Source: Hyphomicrobiales bacterium (GTDB lineage Bacteria; Pseudomonadota; Alphaproteobacteria; Rhizobiales; JAJFHB01). Taken from it: 40,655 nt of DNA. Positions within the stretch are counted from its first letter, which is position 1, and the number at the start of each line of letters is the position of its first letter. Under the pieces are notes generated by a model. The model saw only the letters and a program-made list of their open reading frames with translations. It did not search any database and was not told where the DNA came from. The stretch lies in contig JAJFHL010000319.1 of NCBI GenBank assembly GCA_021775615.1, positions 1 through 40,655 on the forward strand, written 5' to 3'. A program made the position numbers and the translations under genes. Below, in pieces: positions 15,968 through 24,256 of this stretch.

Positions 15968-16975
15968 ATGCCAGACAAGAAAACCATTCTGATCACCGGT
16001 GGCGCCGGATTTATCGGCAGCCATATGGTCGATATCGCGTTGAATGCCGGCTATGCGGTGCGTGTCGTTGACGATCTCTCCGGCGGGCGCGAGGCCAATC
16101 TGGCGCATCTGGGCGGCAACCGGAACCTCGACTGCGAGTGGACGGACATCCGAAACCTCGCCCCGGATGCCGCCGTTTTCAAGGGCGTCGAACGGGTGGT
16201 TCACTTCGCCGGCATCGGCGATATCGTGCCCTCCATCGAACGGCCGACGGACTACATGTCGGTCAATGTCCAGGGCACGGTGCATGCGCTCGAGGGTGCG
16301 CGTGAGGCGGGGGTTGAGAAGTTCGTCTATGCGGCATCGTCGTCCTGCTACGGCCTGGCCGATGTGCCGACCCGTGAGGACCATCCCATCCAGCCGCAAT
16401 ACCCCTACGCCCTGTCGAAGTACATGGGCGAGCAGGCGGCCTTTCACTGGCATCAGGTCTATGGCTTGCCGGTAAACGCGATCCGGATCTTCAACGCCTA
16501 CGGCACGCGGGTGCGGACCACAGGCGCCTATGGCGCGGTGTTCGGTGTGTTCTTCAAGCAGAAGCTAGAGGGCCAGCCCTACACGGTGGTGGGCGATGGC
16601 ACCCAGAGCCGCGATTTCCTCTACGTGACGGACGTGGCGGCGGCCTTTATGGCGGCGGCGGAAACCGAGTTCACCGGGCAGGTCTGGAACCTCGGCGCCG
16701 GCAATCCGCAGTCGGTCAATCATCTGGTCGATCTGCTCGGCGGCGAGAAAGTCTATGTTCCCAAGCGCCCGGGCGAGCCCGACTGCACCTGGGCCGACAT
16801 CACCGCCATCACCCGCGATCTCGGCTGGGCACCGAAGGTCTCCTTCGAAGTCGGTGTTGCGCTGATGCTGGAAGAGATAGACGCCTGGAAGGATGCGCCC
16901 CTGTGGGATCCGGACTCGATTGCCGAGGCCACCCGGACCTGGTTTGAGCATATGGACAAGGAAACGGCGCAATGA
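15968..16975 (+). CDS. NDP-sugar epimerase/dehydratase (UDP-glucose 4-epimerase-like extended SDR)
   Basis: 335 residues. Features are TGGAGFIGSH for NAD binding, ASSSCYG with the active-site Ser, YALSK with Y147 and K151, RIFNAYGTRV, and GDGTQSRDFLYVTDVA, a pattern shared by GalE-like and UDP-glucuronate 4-epimerase-like enzymes. It most likely epimerises or oxidises a nucleotide-activated sugar. In the lincosamide comparison it could fill the place of the epimerase LmbM. The ATG at 15968 has only a weak ribosome site just after the palindromic repeat. Its stop overlaps the next start by 4 bases (ATGA), so the two are translationally coupled. Confidence 0.92.
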   Translation: MPDKKTILITGGAGFIGSHMVDIALNAGYAVRVVDDLSGGREANLAHLGGNRNLDCEWTDIRNLAPDAAVFKGVERVVHFAGIGDIVPSIERPTDYMSVNVQGTVHALEGAREAGVEKFVYAASSSCYGLADVPTREDHPIQPQYPYALSKYMGEQAAFHWHQVYGLPVNAIRIFNAYGTRVRTTGAYGAVFGVFFKQKLEGQPYTVVGDGTQSRDFLYVTDVAAAFMAAAETEFTGQVWNLGAGNPQSVNHLVDLLGGEKVYVPKRPGEPDCTWADITAITRDLGWAPKVSFEVGVALMLEEIDAWKDAPLWDPDSIAEATRTWFEHMDKETAQ

Positions 16976-18522
16976 TGGTGTCGCTGACGGCGCAGTTCGG
17001 CCACAAGATCAAGACGGTCGAAGAGCTTTGCGAGCTTGTCGGGCCGCGGCCGCGCGAGAAAAAGGTCATCATGTGCCACGGCGTGTTCGACGTGGTGCAT
17101 CCGGGGCACATGCGCCACCTCATCTACGCCAAGAGCAAGGGCGATATCCTGATCGCCAGCCTGACCGCCGACCACCATATCGATAAGGGCGTCTACCGGC
17201 CGCATGTGCCACAGGAGATCCGCGCCGCCAATCTCGCCGCCTTCGAGGTGGTCGATTATGTGCTGATCGACAAGAACGCCAAGCCGCTGGAAAACATTGC
17301 GAAGATCCAGCCCGACTTCTTCGCCAAGGGCTTCGAGTATACCGAAGGCGGCATGAGCCCGAAGACGGCGGAAGAGAGCGACGTGCTGGAAAGCTACGGC
17401 GGCGAGATCGTCTTCACGCCGGGCGATGTGGTCTATTCCTCGTCCAGTCTGATCGACATGGCGCCGCCGGAACTGCAGCTTCAAAAGCTGCTCTCGGTGA
17501 TGGAGCGCGACAATATCGGCTTTGGCGATCTGCGCGCCACGCTTAGCGCCATGGCCGGCAAGAAGGTGCATGTGGTGGGCGACACCATTGTCGACAGCCT
17601 CACCCAATGCGCCATGATCGGCGGCCAGACCAAGACGCCCACCATGAGCGTGCTCTACCAGGACAAGCTCGACTTCATCGGTGGAGCAGGCATCGTTGCA
17701 AAACACCTGCGCGCCGCCGGCGCCGAAGTGGTGTTCTCAACGGTTCTGGGCGACGACCCGCTCAAGGATTTCGTCTTGAAGGGGCTTGAGGATTTCGGTG
17801 TCGAGGTGCGGCCCATTATCGACGAGTTCCGGCCCACCACCAACAAGAACGCCATCGTTGTCGGCGGTTACCGGCTTTTGAAGGTGGACACGCTGGACAA
17901 TTCGTCGATCTCGGATTCGATCGTCGAAACGCTGACCGAAGGTATCGGGCAGGTCGAGGCGGACGCCGTCGTGTTCAGCGATTTCCGGCACGGCATGTTC
18001 AACCGGCGCACCATTCCCGCGCTCGTCGATGCAATCCCGGACGGTATGTTCCGGGTGGCGGACAGCCAGGTTGCGAGCCGATGGGGCAATATTACCGAAT
18101 TCAAGGGCTTCGACCTGATCACCCCCAATGAGCGCGAGGCGCGGTTTGCCCTGGCGGATCAGGACTCCGGTGTGCGGCCGCTTGCCTCAAGACTTTACGA
18201 TGCGGCGGAATGCAAGACCCTGATCCTCAAGCTCGGGGAACGCGGCGTTCTCGCCTGCCGCAACTCCGACCATGAAGCGCTCGACAGCTTCTTCATCGTC
18301 GACAGTTTTGTCGACCGACTGGTGGATGCGGTGGGCGCCGGCGACGCGCTCTTGGCCTATTCGACGCTGTCATCTCTGGTCACCGACTCGCCCATTCAGG
18401 CCACCATCCTCGGCTCCATCGCGGCGGCGACCGAGTGCGAACTCGACGGCAACATCCCCGTGGCGGCGGAAGACATTCTGGCGAAGATCGACAAGGTCGA
18501 AAGGCAGGCGAATTACTCGTGA
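16972..18522 (+). CDS. Bifunctional nucleotidyltransferase-kinase, HldE-like with swapped domain order
   Basis: 516 residues. Residues about 30-165 form a cytidylyltransferase-fold domain with CHGVFDVVHPGHM (HxGH at 43-46), the KG...RP segment and VYSSSSLID. Residues about 195-516 form a PfkB-family sugar kinase with GDTIVDSL, FIGGAGIVAKHLRAAGAE, and DAVGAGD containing the catalytic base D458. In HldE (RfaE) the kinase comes first and the nucleotidyltransferase second, so the order is reversed here. HldE phosphorylates heptose 7-phosphate at C1 and later forms ADP-heptose. The matching role here is anomeric phosphorylation and ADP- or CDP-activation of the operon's sugar. The gene overlaps both neighbours by 4 bases. 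Confidence 0.9.
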   Translation: MMVSLTAQFGHKIKTVEELCELVGPRPREKKVIMCHGVFDVVHPGHMRHLIYAKSKGDILIASLTADHHIDKGVYRPHVPQEIRAANLAAFEVVDYVLIDKNAKPLENIAKIQPDFFAKGFEYTEGGMSPKTAEESDVLESYGGEIVFTPGDVVYSSSSLIDMAPPELQLQKLLSVMERDNIGFGDLRATLSAMAGKKVHVVGDTIVDSLTQCAMIGGQTKTPTMSVLYQDKLDFIGGAGIVAKHLRAAGAEVVFSTVLGDDPLKDFVLKGLEDFGVEVRPIIDEFRPTTNKNAIVVGGYRLLKVDTLDNSSISDSIVETLTEGIGQVEADAVVFSDFRHGMFNRRTIPALVDAIPDGMFRVADSQVASRWGNITEFKGFDLITPNEREARFALADQDSGVRPLASRLYDAAECKTLILKLGERGVLACRNSDHEALDSFFIVDSFVDRLVDAVGAGDALLAYSTLSSLVTDSPIQATILGSIAAATECELDGNIPVAAEDILAKIDKVERQANYS

Positions 18523-19460
18523 GCGGACTGCGCGTCATTGTCGTCGGTCTCGGCGTACAGGGCCATAAACGCCGCAAGTTCGCCGGCGCCGACTTTGTCG
18601 CTTCAGTCGATCCGGTCAACGAGGAGGCCGATTACAAATCGATCGAGGATGTGCCGCAGGACGCCTATGACGCGGCGCTGTGCTGCATTCCCGATGCGCC
18701 GAAGATCGCGCTTTTGAACGACCTGATCGGCATCGGCAAGCATGTGCTGGTCGAAAAACCTCTCTGGGCGGAAGACGACCGCGAGATAGAAGCGCTCGAG
18801 GCGCTTGCCCGGGACCGCGGCGTGGTCTGCTACACCGCCTACAACCACCGTTTCGAACCGCATTATATGCGGATGCGTGACCTCATCGCATCGGGCGAGT
18901 TGGGGCGGGTGTATCGTTGCCGCATGTTCTACGGCAACGGCACGGCGCGCCTGGTGCGCGATTCCGCCTGGCGCGATCACGGATCGGGCGTGCTGCACGA
19001 TCTCGGGTCGCACTTGCTCGATACGGCGGCGTTCTGGTTCGGCAGGCCGGCCGGGGACTTCATGGTCTATGCAAGCAACTGCTTCGAGAACCGTTCGCCC
19101 GACCATGTGGTGATCGGCTCGGAGGTGGGGGACATCAAGATCGAACTGGAGATGACGCTTCTGTCGTGGCGTAACCATTTCACCTGCGATCTGTTTGCCG
19201 AAAACGGATCGGCGCATATCTCCTCGCTTTGCAAATGGGGCCCGACCACCTTCACCCGGCGCACCCGCGTGCTGCCGAGCGGCCGGCCGACGGAAGACAA
19301 TGAGACCCTGGAACAGGACGATCCGACCTGGGAGGCGGAATACGCCCATTTCAAATCCTTGTGCCTGAACGGGGCCGAAACGGATCTTTCCGGCGACGTC
19401 TGGCTCAATGCAACCCTGCGCGGCCTGGGCGAGACGGCCGTCTCGATGGCGGCGCGATGA
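18519..19460 (+). CDS. Gfo/Idh/MocA-family NAD(P)-dependent oxidoreductase
   Basis: 313 residues. The Rossmann start RVIVVGLGVQGHKRRKF is followed by the conserved EKP triad (E79-K80-P81 in LVEKPLW), whose Lys is catalytic in the family, and by GSGVLHDLGSHLLD with the conserved His. The GTG start at 18519 overlaps the preceding stop in GTGA and has GGCAGG upstream. Such enzymes oxidise or reduce a secondary alcohol of sugars or NDP-sugars, often making 3-keto intermediates for an aminotransferase. The lincosamide octose pathway has a member of this family (LmbZ) acting together with a UDP-glucose-dehydrogenase-like protein (LmbL); here too that protein is encoded next door. Confidence 0.9.
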   Translation: MSGLRVIVVGLGVQGHKRRKFAGADFVASVDPVNEEADYKSIEDVPQDAYDAALCCIPDAPKIALLNDLIGIGKHVLVEKPLWAEDDREIEALEALARDRGVVCYTAYNHRFEPHYMRMRDLIASGELGRVYRCRMFYGNGTARLVRDSAWRDHGSGVLHDLGSHLLDTAAFWFGRPAGDFMVYASNCFENRSPDHVVIGSEVGDIKIELEMTLLSWRNHFTCDLFAENGSAHISSLCKWGPTTFTRRTRVLPSGRPTEDNETLEQDDPTWEAEYAHFKSLCLNGAETDLSGDVWLNATLRGLGETAVSMAAR

Positions 19461-20737
19461 CGGTCACCGTCGGATTTGTGGGGATGACCCATCTCGGCCT
19501 GGTGTCGGCGACCGGAGCCTGTTCGAAAGGCTTCAGGACCGTTTGTTTCGATGCCGATACGGATCTGATTGCGGCCCTCGGCGCTGGGCAATTGCCGGTG
19601 CTGGAGCCTGGCCTTGACGAGATGCTGGCGGCGAATGGCGAGCGGCAGGTCTTCACTTCGGAAGCCGGTGACCTGAATGCCTGTGACGTGGTCTATATCG
19701 CGCCCGATGTTCCGACGGACGATGCGGGATCTTCTGATCTCAGCGGCATAGAGGCCCTGATCGGCGAAGTGGATCCGCATCTGGGAAACGATGCGATCCT
19801 GATCATCCTTTGCCAGGTGCCGCCAGGATTCACCCGGTCCCTCGATTTTGCGTCCGACCGGCTTTTCTATCAGGTCGAGACCCTGATTTTCGGCCGGGCC
19901 GTCGAGCGGGCGGTCGAGCCGGAGCGGTTCATTGTCGGTTGCGCTGAACCGGCGGCTCCCCTGCCGGACGCCTATGGCCGTGTGCTCGATGCCTTCGGAT
20001 GCCCGATCCTGCCGATGCGCTACGAAAGCGCCGAGCTTGCCAAGATCTCCATCAACATGTGCCTGGTCGCCTCCATTGGCGTGGCCAACACCATGGCGGA
20101 GGTTTGCGAGAATGTCGGCGCCGACTGGCAGGAAATCGTACCGGCGCTCAAGCTCGACCGGCGGATCGGTCCATACTCCTATCTCGCGCCGGGTCTCGGT
20201 ATTGCCGGCGGCAATCTTGAACGGGATCTGGCGACCGTATTGCGGCTGGCGGAGCGCCACGACACCGATGGCGGGATCGTCTCCGCCTGGCTTGGCAACA
20301 GCCGCCATCGGCGCGACTGGGCGGCCCGGGTGCTGCGGGACGCCGTTCTGGCAAAATACGACAATCCCCTGATCGCGGTGTGGGGGCTGGCCTATAAGGA
20401 AAACACCCATTCGGTGAAGAACTCGCCGTCGCTTGCGACGCTCGCGCAGTTCCCGGACGTCCGCTTCGCGGTGCATGACCCGGCCGTTGCGGCCGATGCC
20501 GCGGGCCATGCGGGCGTGGAAGGCGCCGCGTCCCCGCTGAGCGCGCTTGAGGGCGCCGAGGCGCTGGCAATCCTCACCCCGTGGCCGGAATATCGCGAAG
20601 TGGCGCCGGTAGACATCGCCAGGGCGCTCGCCGGCACCATCATTGTCGATCCCTATCGGGTGCTCGACCCGCGGGCCTGCGTCACCGCGGGCCTTGCCTA
20701 TCACACGCTCGGCATGGCACCACTTGCCGCCGATTAG
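19457..20737 (+). CDS. UDP-glucose/GDP-mannose dehydrogenase-family protein lacking the catalytic Cys
   Basis: 426 residues in the three-part UDP-glucose dehydrogenase layout. The N-terminal Rossmann domain has GFVGMTHLGLVSATG, the central helix has ESAELAKISINMCL with the conserved K196 and N200, and the C-terminal domain has GLAYKENTHSVKNSPSL. The active-site loop, normally GGSCxPKD with the nucleophilic Cys, reads GIAGGNLERD, placing Asn253 where Cys should be. Four-electron oxidation to a uronic acid needs that Cys, so this enzyme is unlikely to make an acid; two-electron oxidation of an alcohol remains possible. ATG 19457 overlaps the previous stop. The nearest precedent I recall is LmbL of lincomycin synthesis. 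Confidence 0.87.
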   Translation: MTVTVGFVGMTHLGLVSATGACSKGFRTVCFDADTDLIAALGAGQLPVLEPGLDEMLAANGERQVFTSEAGDLNACDVVYIAPDVPTDDAGSSDLSGIEALIGEVDPHLGNDAILIILCQVPPGFTRSLDFASDRLFYQVETLIFGRAVERAVEPERFIVGCAEPAAPLPDAYGRVLDAFGCPILPMRYESAELAKISINMCLVASIGVANTMAEVCENVGADWQEIVPALKLDRRIGPYSYLAPGLGIAGGNLERDLATVLRLAERHDTDGGIVSAWLGNSRHRRDWAARVLRDAVLAKYDNPLIAVWGLAYKENTHSVKNSPSLATLAQFPDVRFAVHDPAVAADAAGHAGVEGAASPLSALEGAEALAILTPWPEYREVAPVDIARALAGTIIVDPYRVLDPRACVTAGLAYHTLGMAPLAAD

Positions 20738-20748
20738 CCTGGAGTGTC

Positions 20749-21648
20749 ATGCCCCCCGTGTTGCACCATCTGAATTCCTCGCCACAAGCCCCTGAACGGG
20801 TTGTTGTTTTGGGAGCCGCCGGTTTCGTCGGGGCGGCCATTGCGCGACGCCTGTCCGACAAGGGCGCCGCCGTTTCCGGCCTGACCCGCCGCGATGTCGA
20901 TTTGCAGGCGGACGGAGCGGGTGACGCTCTGGCGGCTCTGCTTTTGCACGGCGACGCGCTGGTGTGCGTTTCCGCCATCGCGCCGGTGAAGAACCTGGCC
21001 ATGCTGGCTGACAATCTCGCCATCATCGACACCATTGCGCAGGCGCTGCGCAAACAGCCGGTCGCCCATGTCGTGAATATCGGGTCCGACGCGGTCTACG
21101 CGGACAGCGCCGGACCGCTCACCGAATCTTCCTGCGCGGAACCTGGAAGCCTGCACGGCATCATGCACCTGACCCGTGAGCTGGTCTTGACGGAGGCTGC
21201 GGGTGAGGCGCCATTCGCCACCCTGCGCCCGACGCTCATCTACGGAGCGGATGATCCGCATAACGGCTACGGGCCGAACCGGTTCCGCAGACTTGCCGCC
21301 GATGGCGAGGACATCGTGCTGTTCGGCAATGGTGAAGAGCGGCGCGACCATGTCTGGGTCGAGGACGTCGCTGAACTCGCCGCCCGCATGGTTCTGAACC
21401 GGAGCGAAGGGGCGCTCAACGCGGCCACCGGAACGGTTGTGTCCTTCCACGACTGCGCCGAACTTGTCTCCTCCCATTTTGACCGTGATGTCGCAATCAA
21501 GAGCACGCCGCGTTCAGGACCCATGCCGCATAACGGCTACCGGCCGTTCGATCCGGCGGCAACGCTTGGCGCATTTCCCGATTTTGCCTACACACAACCG
21601 GCGGATGGATTTGCCAAGGTGCATGCGGCGACGGCGGGAGAGGGCTGA
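20749..21648 (+). CDS. NAD-dependent epimerase/dehydratase-like protein with altered active site
   Basis: 299 residues from the ATG at 20749, which has GGAG about 5 bases upstream. The Rossmann motif VVVLGAAGFVGAAIARRL and the segment VVNIGSDAVYADS are clear. At the place of the usual YxxxK the sequence is LHGIMHLTRE, so H136 and H140 replace Tyr and Lys. RPTLIYGADDPHNGYGPNRF and RRDHVWVEDVAE in the C-terminal half are normal for the extended SDR family. The protein may have lost redox activity, or use a different acid/base pair or serve as a binding or reductase subunit. Its stop overlaps the next start (TGATG). Confidence 0.83.
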   Translation: MPPVLHHLNSSPQAPERVVVLGAAGFVGAAIARRLSDKGAAVSGLTRRDVDLQADGAGDALAALLLHGDALVCVSAIAPVKNLAMLADNLAIIDTIAQALRKQPVAHVVNIGSDAVYADSAGPLTESSCAEPGSLHGIMHLTRELVLTEAAGEAPFATLRPTLIYGADDPHNGYGPNRFRRLAADGEDIVLFGNGEERRDHVWVEDVAELAARMVLNRSEGALNAATGTVVSFHDCAELVSSHFDRDVAIKSTPRSGPMPHNGYRPFDPAATLGAFPDFAYTQPADGFAKVHAATAGEG

Positions 21649-22307
21649 TGGGCGGCGAAGTCGACCTCCTCAAAGCGCTGCCCAAGACCAAGCGCAACCT
21701 CGAGGCACGCCAGGAGGCGAAAGACCCGGAAGTCATCCGGCTGTCCCGCGAGTATGGTGAGATGTATTTCGACGGGCCGCGGGACTATGGCTATGGCGGC
21801 TACAGATATGATGGCCGCTGGGTGCCGGTCGCCCATGACATCATTGCCCATTTCGGGCTCAAGCCAGGCGACCGGGTGCTCGATGTCGGCTGCGCCAAGG
21901 GGTTCCTGGTCAAGGATCTGGTCGATGCGCTGCCCGGGCTTGAGGTCTACGGCCTCGACGTTTCGGAATATGCGCTGATGCACTGCCACGAAGATGTGGT
22001 GGGCCGGCTGCACCTCGGAAGCGCAGATACGCTGCCGTTTCCCGACGACAGTTTTGATTGTGTTATTTCGCTCGATTGCGTACACAATCTGCCGCGTGAG
22101 CGGGCCAAGACGGCATTGAGGGAAATCCAGCGCCTGTCCGGCGGGAAAGCCTTCGTCAAGGTCGACAGCTATCACACACGCGAACAAAAAGAGATATTCG
22201 AGAGCTGGGTACTGACGGCGTTTTTCCATGATTTCCCAGAGGGTTGGCTGAAGCTCTTCGACGAAGCCGGCTACACCGGGGACTACGCATGGACAATCAT
22301 TTCCTGA
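21648..22307 (+). CDS. SAM-dependent methyltransferase (class I)
   Basis: 219 residues. The SAM-binding core shows VLDVGCAKGFLVKDL (motif I), VYGLDVSEYAL (acidic residue of motif II), SADTLPFPDDSFDCVISL and VHNLPRE. An N-terminal region rich in Tyr and Gly (GPRDYGYGGYRYDGRW) precedes the core and may bind substrate. The gene starts one base into the previous stop. Given the operon, O-, N- or C-methylation of the nucleotide sugar or its precursor is the likely job; the acceptor is unknown. Confidence 0.87.
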   Translation: MGGEVDLLKALPKTKRNLEARQEAKDPEVIRLSREYGEMYFDGPRDYGYGGYRYDGRWVPVAHDIIAHFGLKPGDRVLDVGCAKGFLVKDLVDALPGLEVYGLDVSEYALMHCHEDVVGRLHLGSADTLPFPDDSFDCVISLDCVHNLPRERAKTALREIQRLSGGKAFVKVDSYHTREQKEIFESWVLTAFFHDFPEGWLKLFDEAGYTGDYAWTIIS

Positions 22308-22362
22308 CTCAGATCCGGCCAAGCAGAGACCGGGGCGTCCATTCCGGAGCGGGTAAACACGT

Positions 22363-23355
22363 ATGAGCAAGACCTATGCAGTTCTGGGCGGCGGCGGATC
22401 CTTCGGCATCCACGCAGCGCTCTATCTTCTCGATAACGCCAATCCCAACAAGGTCATCGGCATCGGACGCAATCCGCTGCGGCCGGAACCGTTCTCCCTC
22501 AACATCGAAGACCGTGACGGTTATGAGTATCACGCCCGCCACGTGACCCATGAGATCGACCTGCTGTTGGAACTGCTCGACCGTGAGAAGCCGGATGTCA
22601 TTGTTAACTTCGCCGCGCAGGGCGAGGGGGCGGTATCGTGGAAGCACTCCTGGCGTTTCTTCGAAACCAATTCCATGGCCCTGGCCCGGCTGACCGAAGA
22701 ACTCATGCAGCGCGACTGGCTGGAGCACTTCATCCAGATCGGTACGTCGGAAATGTACGGATCGGTCAGCCATGCGGTGACCGAAGACGAGCCGATCAAG
22801 CCGACCAGCCCCTATGCCGCCTCCAAGGTGGCCTATGACATGTATCTCATGTCGGTTTCGAACTTCCTGAAGTTCCCGATGACGATCATCCGGCCGAGCA
22901 ATTGCTATTGCCCGGGACAGCTTCTGCACCGGGTCATTCCCAAAGCGGTCTGGGCCGGCCTCACCGGCGCAAAGCTGCCTCTGCACGGTGGCGGCAAGGC
23001 GGAAAAGTCTTATATGCACGCCCGTGATCTCGGCCGCGCCATCCATCTTTTGGCGGAGCGCGGGCCCAAGGGCGAAATCTTCAACGCCGGACCGGTCAAC
23101 CCGACTTCGATACGCGAAGTGGTCGAGCGCTGCGCCGGCGCCCTCGACATTCCGTTCGAACAGCTGTGCGAGGTGACGGAAGACCGGCTGGGCCAGGATT
23201 CGCGCTACTGGCTCGATTCAAGCGCCATCAAAGAAGCTGTCGGCTGGAAGCCGGAGATCGGCTGGGACGAGGGCCTCGCCGAAATGGTCGAGTGGGGCAG
23301 GCGCTATCTCGACGATATTCGCGACTGGCCGACGGATTATACGTTGCGGGCGTGA
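22363..23355 (+). CDS. NDP-sugar 4,6-dehydratase/epimerase-like extended SDR
   Basis: 330 residues. Motifs are VLGGGGSFGIHAALYLL at the N-terminus, VIVNFAAQGEGAVSW, QIGTSEMYGSV, and SPYAASKVAYD with Y151 and K155, then IIRPSNCYCPGQ and KSYMHARDLGRAIH. The TSEMYG and SPYAASK patterns are those of dTDP-glucose 4,6-dehydratase and GDP-mannose 4,6-dehydratase relatives, which create the 4-keto-6-deoxy sugars that DegT aminotransferases use. Whether it dehydrates or epimerises cannot be fixed by eye. It is the fourth SDR gene in the operon and precedes the split transketolase by 40 bases. Confidence 0.9.
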   Translation: MSKTYAVLGGGGSFGIHAALYLLDNANPNKVIGIGRNPLRPEPFSLNIEDRDGYEYHARHVTHEIDLLLELLDREKPDVIVNFAAQGEGAVSWKHSWRFFETNSMALARLTEELMQRDWLEHFIQIGTSEMYGSVSHAVTEDEPIKPTSPYAASKVAYDMYLMSVSNFLKFPMTIIRPSNCYCPGQLLHRVIPKAVWAGLTGAKLPLHGGGKAEKSYMHARDLGRAIHLLAERGPKGEIFNAGPVNPTSIREVVERCAGALDIPFEQLCEVTEDRLGQDSRYWLDSSAIKEAVGWKPEIGWDEGLAEMVEWGRRYLDDIRDWPTDYTLRA

Positions 23356-23395
23356 ACGCGGGGCGCCCGCCGAGCGCATAAGGTTTCGAACCGGG

Positions 23396-24256
23396 ATGAA
23401 ACATCAGGATCTATCGCCAGGCGATGCGCACGAAGCGCGGCGCAACGCATTTGACGCGGCCGCCGCGCGGGCGCGGTGCATGCGCTACCGGAGGCGCATT
23501 CTCGACATCTCCCAGCAGGTGACCGCGCTGCATGTGGCGCCGGCCTTTTCGTGCACCGAGATCGTCGATCTCATCTACAACGAGCTGATGCGCTGGCCCG
23601 AGGCGGGCCAGTCGCCGGACGTGTTCTTGATGTCCAAGGGACACGGCTGCATGGTCCAGTATGTCATCCTAGAGGAAATGGGCATTCTGGAGCGATCCGA
23701 CCTCGACGACTACTGCAAGCCGGGCGGTCGGCTTGGGGCCCATCCAGACTTCGGCGTGCCCGGTATCGCCGCATCGACCGGGTCGCTCGGACACGGCATG
23801 GGCATCGCCACCGGCATGGCCTATGCAGAGCGGGCCCAGGCGCGCGACGGTCTGGTCTATCTGGTGCTGAGCGATGGCGAATGCCAGGAAGGCTCGACCT
23901 GGGAAGGCGCCATGATGGCGGCGAACCTGAAGCTGGAAAACCTGATCGCCTTTGTCGACCTGAACGACTTTTCCGGTCTCGAGCGGATGAGTGAGGGGCA
24001 TCCGGCGTTTCACCCGCTTCTGGAGAAGTTCCAGGCATTCGGCTGGGAAGGGGTCAAGGTCAACGGCCATGACGCCGATGCCATTGAAGCGGCAGTTCGT
24101 GCGCGGTCCGGCGGCAAGCCCTTCGTGGTGGTGTCGGAGACCGTCAAGGGCAAGGGCGTTTCCTACATGGAACACGTGCCGATCTGGCACTACCGGGCGC
24201 CGAGCCCGGAAGAGTACATTCAGGCCTGCGAAGAGCTTGTGGAGATCAGCGGATGA
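23396..24256 (+). CDS. Transketolase, N-terminal subunit
   Basis: 286 residues corresponding to the thiamine-diphosphate-binding half of transketolase. Visible parts are the substrate-loop MSKGHGCMVQYVILEEMG, GRLGAHPDFGVPGIAASTGSL (abbreviated), GHGMGIATGMAYAERAQ, and the cofactor-metal motif LSDGECQEGSTWEGAM with the later LNDFSG. The C-terminal half is encoded by the next gene, overlapping by 4 bases. Two-gene transketolases are frequent in archaea, actinobacteria and special biosynthetic loci. The pair would transfer a two-carbon glycolaldehyde unit between sugar phosphates, supplying or extending the operon's ketose phosphate, or adding a two-carbon branch. Confidence 0.92.
   Translation: MKHQDLSPGDAHEARRNAFDAAAARARCMRYRRRILDISQQVTALHVAPAFSCTEIVDLIYNELMRWPEAGQSPDVFLMSKGHGCMVQYVILEEMGILERSDLDDYCKPGGRLGAHPDFGVPGIAASTGSLGHGMGIATGMAYAERAQARDGLVYLVLSDGECQEGSTWEGAMMAANLKLENLIAFVDLNDFSGLERMSEGHPAFHPLLEKFQAFGWEGVKVNGHDADAIEAAVRARSGGKPFVVVSETVKGKGVSYMEHVPIWHYRAPSPEEYIQACEELVEISG

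Noticed and set aside
19067-20704. 545-aa reverse open frame
   Set aside because: Antisense to the oxidoreductase and dehydrogenase genes; its composition is His/Arg-rich as expected for a shadow frame in GC-rich DNA, with no recognisable domain.
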